From Scleroderma bovista (taxonomy: Eukaryota; Basidiomycota; Agaricomycetes; Boletales; Sclerodermataceae): a DNA stretch of 57,068 nt. The position numbers and the translations under genes were made by a program. The stretch spans positions 1 to 57,068 of the forward strand of contig JAYMGJ010000076.1 of assembly GCA_037178675.1 (NCBI GenBank), read 5' to 3'. This document shows, one piece after another, positions 52,357-57,068 of this stretch; position 1 is the stretch's first letter; every line of letters begins with the position of its first letter. The notes under the pieces were generated by a model that ran no database searches, had not been told where the DNA came from, and worked only from the letters and a program-made list of their open reading frames with translations.

Positions 52357-54313
52357 TTAGTCCGTTTCCATTTGCAAACCGGCATCGGCATTGGAACTCC
52401 CAATCTCCATATCGGATGCCGGCCCAACATCTCCATCTTCCGGTGGGCTGACCTCGATTGCCGGAATATTGCCGGTCTCTATGGTTGCGGCCACTTCATC
52501 ACAAATCGCTGTCAACAACACAATCTTGTGATCAGTAGCACATGGCTTGGTAATTGACAGACTTACCTTGTGGTGGGGCCCAGTTGTAGCTATCACCAGT
52601 TGGCTTGCTGGCACCCCTTTCATCGACCAAGCCTGGAGTTGCCACCTCCAGACTTGAGGCATTGTTGCGCAGCGCAACCTGCATACCATGGGTGCCGGTC
52701 GGCTCACTCGAGCCATGTCGGGACGGATTGTTGGACGATGCCATTTCTTCCAGCATTGTGGTAGGCGCTAGTGCCAACGGGCTTGGCGGACTGGGGTGAG
52801 CGCACTGCGAGACCTTGGGACATGTTGAGTCAGATGCCGGCTGTGTCGGTGCAAATGCCTGCCGTGATGCCGGACGTTGAAGATGGGATGGTGTTGGGAA
52901 CAGCTGTTCCCGCATCGCTTCAACCACCTGCCGTAAGCTGGCGACTTCTCCGAGCGCGACGGCCAATCTTGCATTCGCTTCGTCCACCTTTCGTTCCGTT
53001 TCGGCCTGCTTTTCCCTCAAACGGACAACCTCCTCCTCGAGATCTTGTATATTCGACGTGTTTGTACTGTCTCCCGGTGTTGTGGGAGGGTTCGTGCCAC
53101 TGCCAGCGGCCGTTGACGATGGACTTGCCGTCCTTGATGTCTTCCCTAGCCATGCTGGAGTATTGATCAGTACCCCATCAAAAACTGGATGGAATATCGA
53201 TAGAAATAATATTAAATTGTTCGAATAATGAACGACTTACTTGGTTTCCTGGGCGGATTGGCTGCTGCTGGTGCCGGGGTCTGACGTTGGCTTTTTGCAC
53301 GCTGTGACCTTCCTCGGTTGAGTGTTGAGGGCGCAGATGGTGAACGCCGACGCGGTGCAGGTTTCCTCGGTGCTTGTGAACGCGACCTTGACCTCGCTCT
53401 GACTGCCGTCATCATACTGCATGCAATCTTGCTGCAGCAACATTGCCAGCAAGCACGGCCTGGGTTCGCTGCACACCGTCGATCTCGCTGTACACACTTG
53501 ATGCAGCGATCCTTGTCATCCACCCACTCATAGCCTGCGTCTGGTGTCTGCATGTCGCGAACGTTTGGCCTTGGTCGCTTTGGCCGTGGTTGCGATGAGC
53601 CTTCTTCATCGTCACCGTCGCTGTTGATCGTTGTGACGGATTGGGCACACTTCCTCGGCTTGCGACTGCGACTGCGGCCCCTAGGCACCTCATCATCCTC
53701 AATGGCACGGCTTCCTTCTGGCACTGCTTGTGAGTCCTCAGTTTCGCTGGGCTCACCTACTTGGCCACGACTGCCTTGCACCTCTGTCTCCTTTACCCCC
53801 GATGGTCCTGCCACTGCATTGTTCCCCGACGGCTCTATGGCTCTCCTCTTTCCCTTGTCCACCTTCTTCTGTGGCTTGCCTAGTTGGAACCAGGGATGGT
53901 CCCGGATATCGTGGTCCGTGGCGTTAATGATGTCCGGGAAGTGAGGCCACTTCCCTGTCGACAGGATCACCTCTGGCGCCTCCATAAACTGGTCGGCAGC
54001 AACGATGATAGTCGGTATAATGAATCCTGCAGGTAACTCCTGCAGGACATTCTCGACCCAGTGCACTATCATATCCTAATCAGTGAGTTGATTGATTGCA
54101 GATAAATTTGCCACACACCACCTGGGCCCAGATAGTTGACACTGCTTCCGACCATACACCCTTCTCCCGTGTGCTTCTCAAGCCATCAATCCGGCCTTGA
54201 ATTATTTCAGCGGCCTGGGCGACGACTTCTTCTGCAGTGAGGGACGTAGCCGTTGACACGTCCTCTTGAACGGATGAGGCGGAGACGAACTGAGAACCTT
54301 CTGAAGTTGCCAT
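52357..54313 (-). CDS. Zn2Cys6-cluster and coiled-coil protein of the KDZ/TET region
   Basis: Four exons: 54313-54122, 54075-53241, 53154-52567 and 52508-52357, with introns of 46, 86 and 58 nt. The sum is exactly 589 codons (588 aa), strong support for the model. The N-terminal domain (about 1-130) is unrecognised; an acidic/basic stretch follows with Arg-Ser repeats and a likely nuclear signal (PRPKRPRP). Then comes a cluster with Cys 255, 258, 265, 273, 276 and 283 (CX2CX6CX7CX2CX6C, the fungal zinc-cluster spacing), a basic region, a coiled coil (about 381-430) and a Pro/Ser-rich tail. Probably a nuclear DNA-binding protein. It is the last gene before the right-hand repeats, and a TATATAAT box lies 93 bp before the ATG. 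Confidence 0.78.
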
Positions 54314-54405
54314 ATAGACTGTAAGGATGTGGAAATGGTAAAGCAGTGGTTGAGGAGAGGAAGAACTGGGTCCGATTGCCGTGCGGCCTGGAGGATGTTC
54401 AACGT

Positions 54406-54413
54406 ATTATATA
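54406..54413 (-). promoter_or_regulatory. TATA box of the Zn2Cys6/coiled-coil gene
   Basis: TATATAAT on the minus strand, 93 bp upstream of the ATG at 54313. Confidence 0.55.
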
Positions 54414-55030
54414 AGCATTTCACACCACAACATGTTTGCATTGTGGTCACACACCAAAGTGGACTAAATCAAATATAGGTTAATAATTCAGCCACAAGTC
54501 CGACCAATCATTGTCCTGACAATTCAGCTAATGAACCACACTGCCGCATTTCATATTGCATGATGGCCACATTTCTATTGCTTGTGATTGGCTATCACAG
54601 TGCATTGTCCCATCACAATAATAAGGGATCTTGGATCGGCATTATGATTTGCCTTATTTTGGAGTGTGTCTCTCGGGGAACAATCGATGCGGCATGTATT
54701 AACACAGCCACAGCTTGAGAAAGGGATCAATGCCGCATGTCAGTCATTGCGGTACGGCCATCATTAATTTAATGTTATCATTGCGGTACTTATTCGCACA
54801 GCCACCAGCCTGGCTGCCACCGGCCAGTATGTCAGTGGCAAATGCCGGTGTCCACAACCGTGCCGACACTGCCACATGGCACGGTCATTCCCATATTGCC
54901 GCACATGCAAGCATGATGGCCGCACGGCTATTACTCCAGCACGTTTGTGATTCTCGGCAAGGTATTGCGGCACCTGCGCGATGGCTGCACAGCCATTACC
55001 AGTATTTATGTTGTGCCATTCTTGTAATGC
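54414..55030. other. No gene recognised
   Basis: AT-rich to GCC-rich spacer with repeated words such as CATTGCGG(T)AC and GCCGCA. No coding pattern. Confidence 0.4.
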
Positions 55031-55039
55031 CGCAATTCT

Positions 55040-55490
55040 ATTATGCCGATGGTAGATTGCTGATGACATGTTGTGCCGCTGCTGTCGTTGGTTCAAATCC
55101 GACATTGCCCGAAACACAATTCTGCCGACAGTCGTGTTCTGCCGACAGCCTTGTTCTGCCGACAACCTTGTTCTGCCGACAGTGTGTTCTGCCGACAGCG
55201 TTGTTCTGCCGACAGCTTTGTTCTGCCGACAGCATTGTTCTGCTGACAGTGTTGTTCTGCTGACAATGTGTTCTGCCGACAGCCTTGTTCTGCCAACAAC
55301 GTGTTCTGCCGACAGCCTTGTTCTGCCAACAACGTGTTCTGCCGACAGCCTTGTTCTGCCGACAGCCTTGTTCTGCCGACAGCCTTGTTCTGCCGAAAAC
55401 GTGTTCTGCCGACTGCCTTGTTCTGCCGACAGTGTGTTCTGCCGACAGCATTGTTCTGCCGACCGTGTGTTCTGCCAATGCCATGTAGTG
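55040..55490 (+). repeat. 17-bp minisatellite array (CTGCCGACAGCCTTGTT)n
   Basis: About 21 units of 16-17 bp between 55122 and 55480, with preceding degenerate units containing TGTTGTGCCGCTG. It is open in several frames on both strands, so the long open frames here are artefacts of the repeat. Confidence 0.88.
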
Positions 55491-55549
55491 CCGATTGTGT
55501 CGTGCCACACCTGGCTTACCGCTACTTTAGAGAAGACCAGATGCCCGGC

Positions 55550-56260
55550 CCTACATTTATACAAGGGATATAGTTCTAAGGGCCTGCTGTGTATATTGGG
55601 AGGCCAAACATTATGGCCGATCATACTGAAGGGGAAGCATATCAGCTGGCCTTCCCATCTAGCTAGGTGTCCCCAGACGGAGGGCTTGCTTAATGCTCTG
55701 GGACACTGCATTCATAGCCTGTCACTTTGAAGTGTACTGCAAGGCCCTCCCATATAGGTAGATAACACCTTTCTGAGGGCCCACCTAATGCTATGGGACA
55801 TTGTACCTATTGTTGCTGTGTGCCCTAACTATATAGATGAAACTGGCTCCAGGGCCTACTCATAGTCATGGGACACCAATCCCATGGCTAGGTATTCTTA
55901 AAGGTACACCATGCATGCAGCCCATTGGAAAGCACGGGATGCTGTTTCTATGGCTGGCCCTGTAACAAGAAAGGGACACCAAAGGTACAGCCCAATGCAA
56001 AGCACAGGACACACTATCCCTCTGGCCCACTGACAGAAACAGGACACCAATACCACAGCCAAATTCAAAGCATGGGACACTGGTACAGAGGCCTTTCTAT
56101 TGACTCCCGTCTGCAGGTTAGCCGCATTGCGGCACTTACTACCGTCCTTTTGCCGAAATGCTGCGGCAGCCCCCCTGCAATCCTCGGCCTGAATGTAGCG
56201 GCTACCCTGCGGCATATAGTCCTCTGGCTGCATGCCGCGGCTCCCTTGCCGCATTAGGTC
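55550..56260 (+). repeat. Long diverged direct repeat, right copy
   Basis: The counterpart of 30545-31300 in the same orientation and, like it, preceded by TGCCG-type repeats. It shows the same internal AGGGC...TGGGACA motif every 80-95 bp. Confidence 0.65.
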
Positions 56261-56497
56261 CTATTGCCACAGGCCATATCCTGATCTAGTGTACTAGTGT
56301 GTCAGCCCACCAATATTACTTGGTGACAACCTCTCCATGAGCCACCAATATGGCACGGTGAAACACCTTACCATTAGCCCACTCGTATGACATGGGGATG
56401 CACCATGGCTGGGCCCTATCTCAGCTGGCCATGTAGCACGGCCGATTGTCAGCTTCGTCTGTCCGTGTTGTATGGGACAATGCAGGTGCATTATGTG
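56261..56497. other. No gene recognised
   Basis: Spacer between the right-hand direct repeat and the truncated copia LTR. Only short unsupported open frames. Confidence 0.4.
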
Positions 56498-56699
56498 GCT
56501 GGTTAAGAGCTGTTATATTATATAAGCGATGAACGCTGTTTATATACAACAAATAGTGTGACGCATGACTGTGACACGTGACGTGTGACATGTAACATCT
56601 ACTCTAAAGAGGACTATTACTAAGTCTACACTAATATGGGTCGCAGTCTTGTGCGCACTTCGTCGACGGTTTACACCGGGTGCACGTGCGACTTCAACA
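56498..56699 (-). repeat. Truncated LTR of the copia-1 family
   Basis: 202 bp aligning without gaps by eye to 5125-5326, i.e. the 5' 202 bp of the copia 1 LTR in the same orientation, with scattered transitions. It keeps the CTTCAACA end and the TATATAAAC box but lacks the rest of the LTR. Confidence 0.85.
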
Positions 56700-57068
56700 G
56701 GTGTTGTCATGGTCATAGTCTCAATGTTATTCTCATTACAGGCAGTGGTATGGTGTCATTGTGGTCGTGGTGATCTATCAGCTTGGTTGTTGTTTGTGGT
56801 AGTCCAGCATTGGTTGTGGTGATGGTCCTAGCATTGGTTGCCATTGTGGTTGTGACAGTCAACATTGGTGGTGGCATTGTCATCATCGACACCGATGACG
56901 GTGGCAGCACCGACTTGTTCTCATCCTTGTTGTCAACAATAGCATGGCATCATGTCTTTGTCAACACTAGTCACAACACTAGTCACAACATGTCACACGG
57001 ATGTCACATAGGCGTGACAAAAGCCTTGTGCATAAACAACCTCACCACAGGTTTAACAAGTTTGTGAC
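56700..57068. other. Low-complexity GT-rich sequence, no gene
   Basis: GTTGTGGTGATGG-like simple sequence resembling the arms inside the TIR element at 28270-29410, followed by short AACACTAGTCAC repeats. Its open frames follow the repeat and are not credited. Confidence 0.5.

Noticed and set aside
55089..55099. GGTTCAAATCC, a match to a tRNA B box
   Set aside because: No matching A box or cloverleaf could be drawn around it, and it lies at the edge of the repeat array. Probably chance or a tRNA-derived relic.
54764..55730. Long open frames on both strands across the 55.1-55.5 kb array (up to 315 codons)
   Set aside because: A 16-17-bp repeat without stop codons is open in several frames. 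The translations are periodic and have no gene context.

Overview
The window looks like a transposon-dense, accessory stretch of an Agaricomycete (basidiomycete fungus) genome. The evidence is short GT-AG introns of about 42-90 nt, a KDZ transposase with its CxC2 cysteine cluster next to a TET/JBP dioxygenase, a RecQ-like helicase next to a DUF6589-type gene, and Ty1/copia and chromodomain Ty3/gypsy retrotransposons. No rRNA, tRNA or ordinary metabolic gene was recognised.

Layout. (1) 1-5326: copia element 1 on the minus strand, decayed, carrying a 546-bp hAT-type MITE; its 5' LTR abuts copia element 2. (2) 5327-17997: copia element 2 on the plus strand, split by chromovirus copy 1 (9156-17047, TSD CTCAG). 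(3) 17998-30020: a broken RecQ-like helicase gene (plus) and a broken DUF6589-type gene (minus), tail to tail. Copia element 3 (18882-23727) sits in a RecQ intron, a probable solo LTR in a RecQ exon, and a 1,579-bp terminal-inverted-repeat element in the DUF6589 gene. (4) About 30.3-56.3 kb: a composite region bounded by diverged long direct repeats. It holds an unknown gene divergent from a TET/JBP gene, an inverted 17-bp minisatellite array, a KDZ transposase gene, a multi-exon unknown gene interrupted by chromovirus copy 2 (41798-49665, TSD GTGGT), a Ser/Pro-rich unknown gene, and a four-exon gene with a Zn2Cys6-type cluster plus coiled coil. Arrays of 17-bp units with a TGCCG core recur at four places in it. 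(5) The window ends in a truncated copia-1 LTR and simple sequence.

How it works together. The two chromovirus copies are nearly intact. They have an all-A slippery heptamer with a downstream hairpin (-1 Gag-Pol frameshift), a Tf1/sushi-type self-priming site, and an antisense spliced gene between pol and the 3' LTR encoding a coiled coil plus a Zn2Cys6 cluster. The KDZ/TET region carries its own, different Zn2Cys6/coiled-coil gene. The older copia and RecQ sequences are broken only by TGA codons where CGA is expected, and chromovirus LTR differences fall mostly at CpG. Both fit CpG methylation and deamination in this host, which would also give a TET/JBP enzyme a substrate. Exon models were built by eye from splice signals and frame closure; family names rest on motif recognition, not on database searches.
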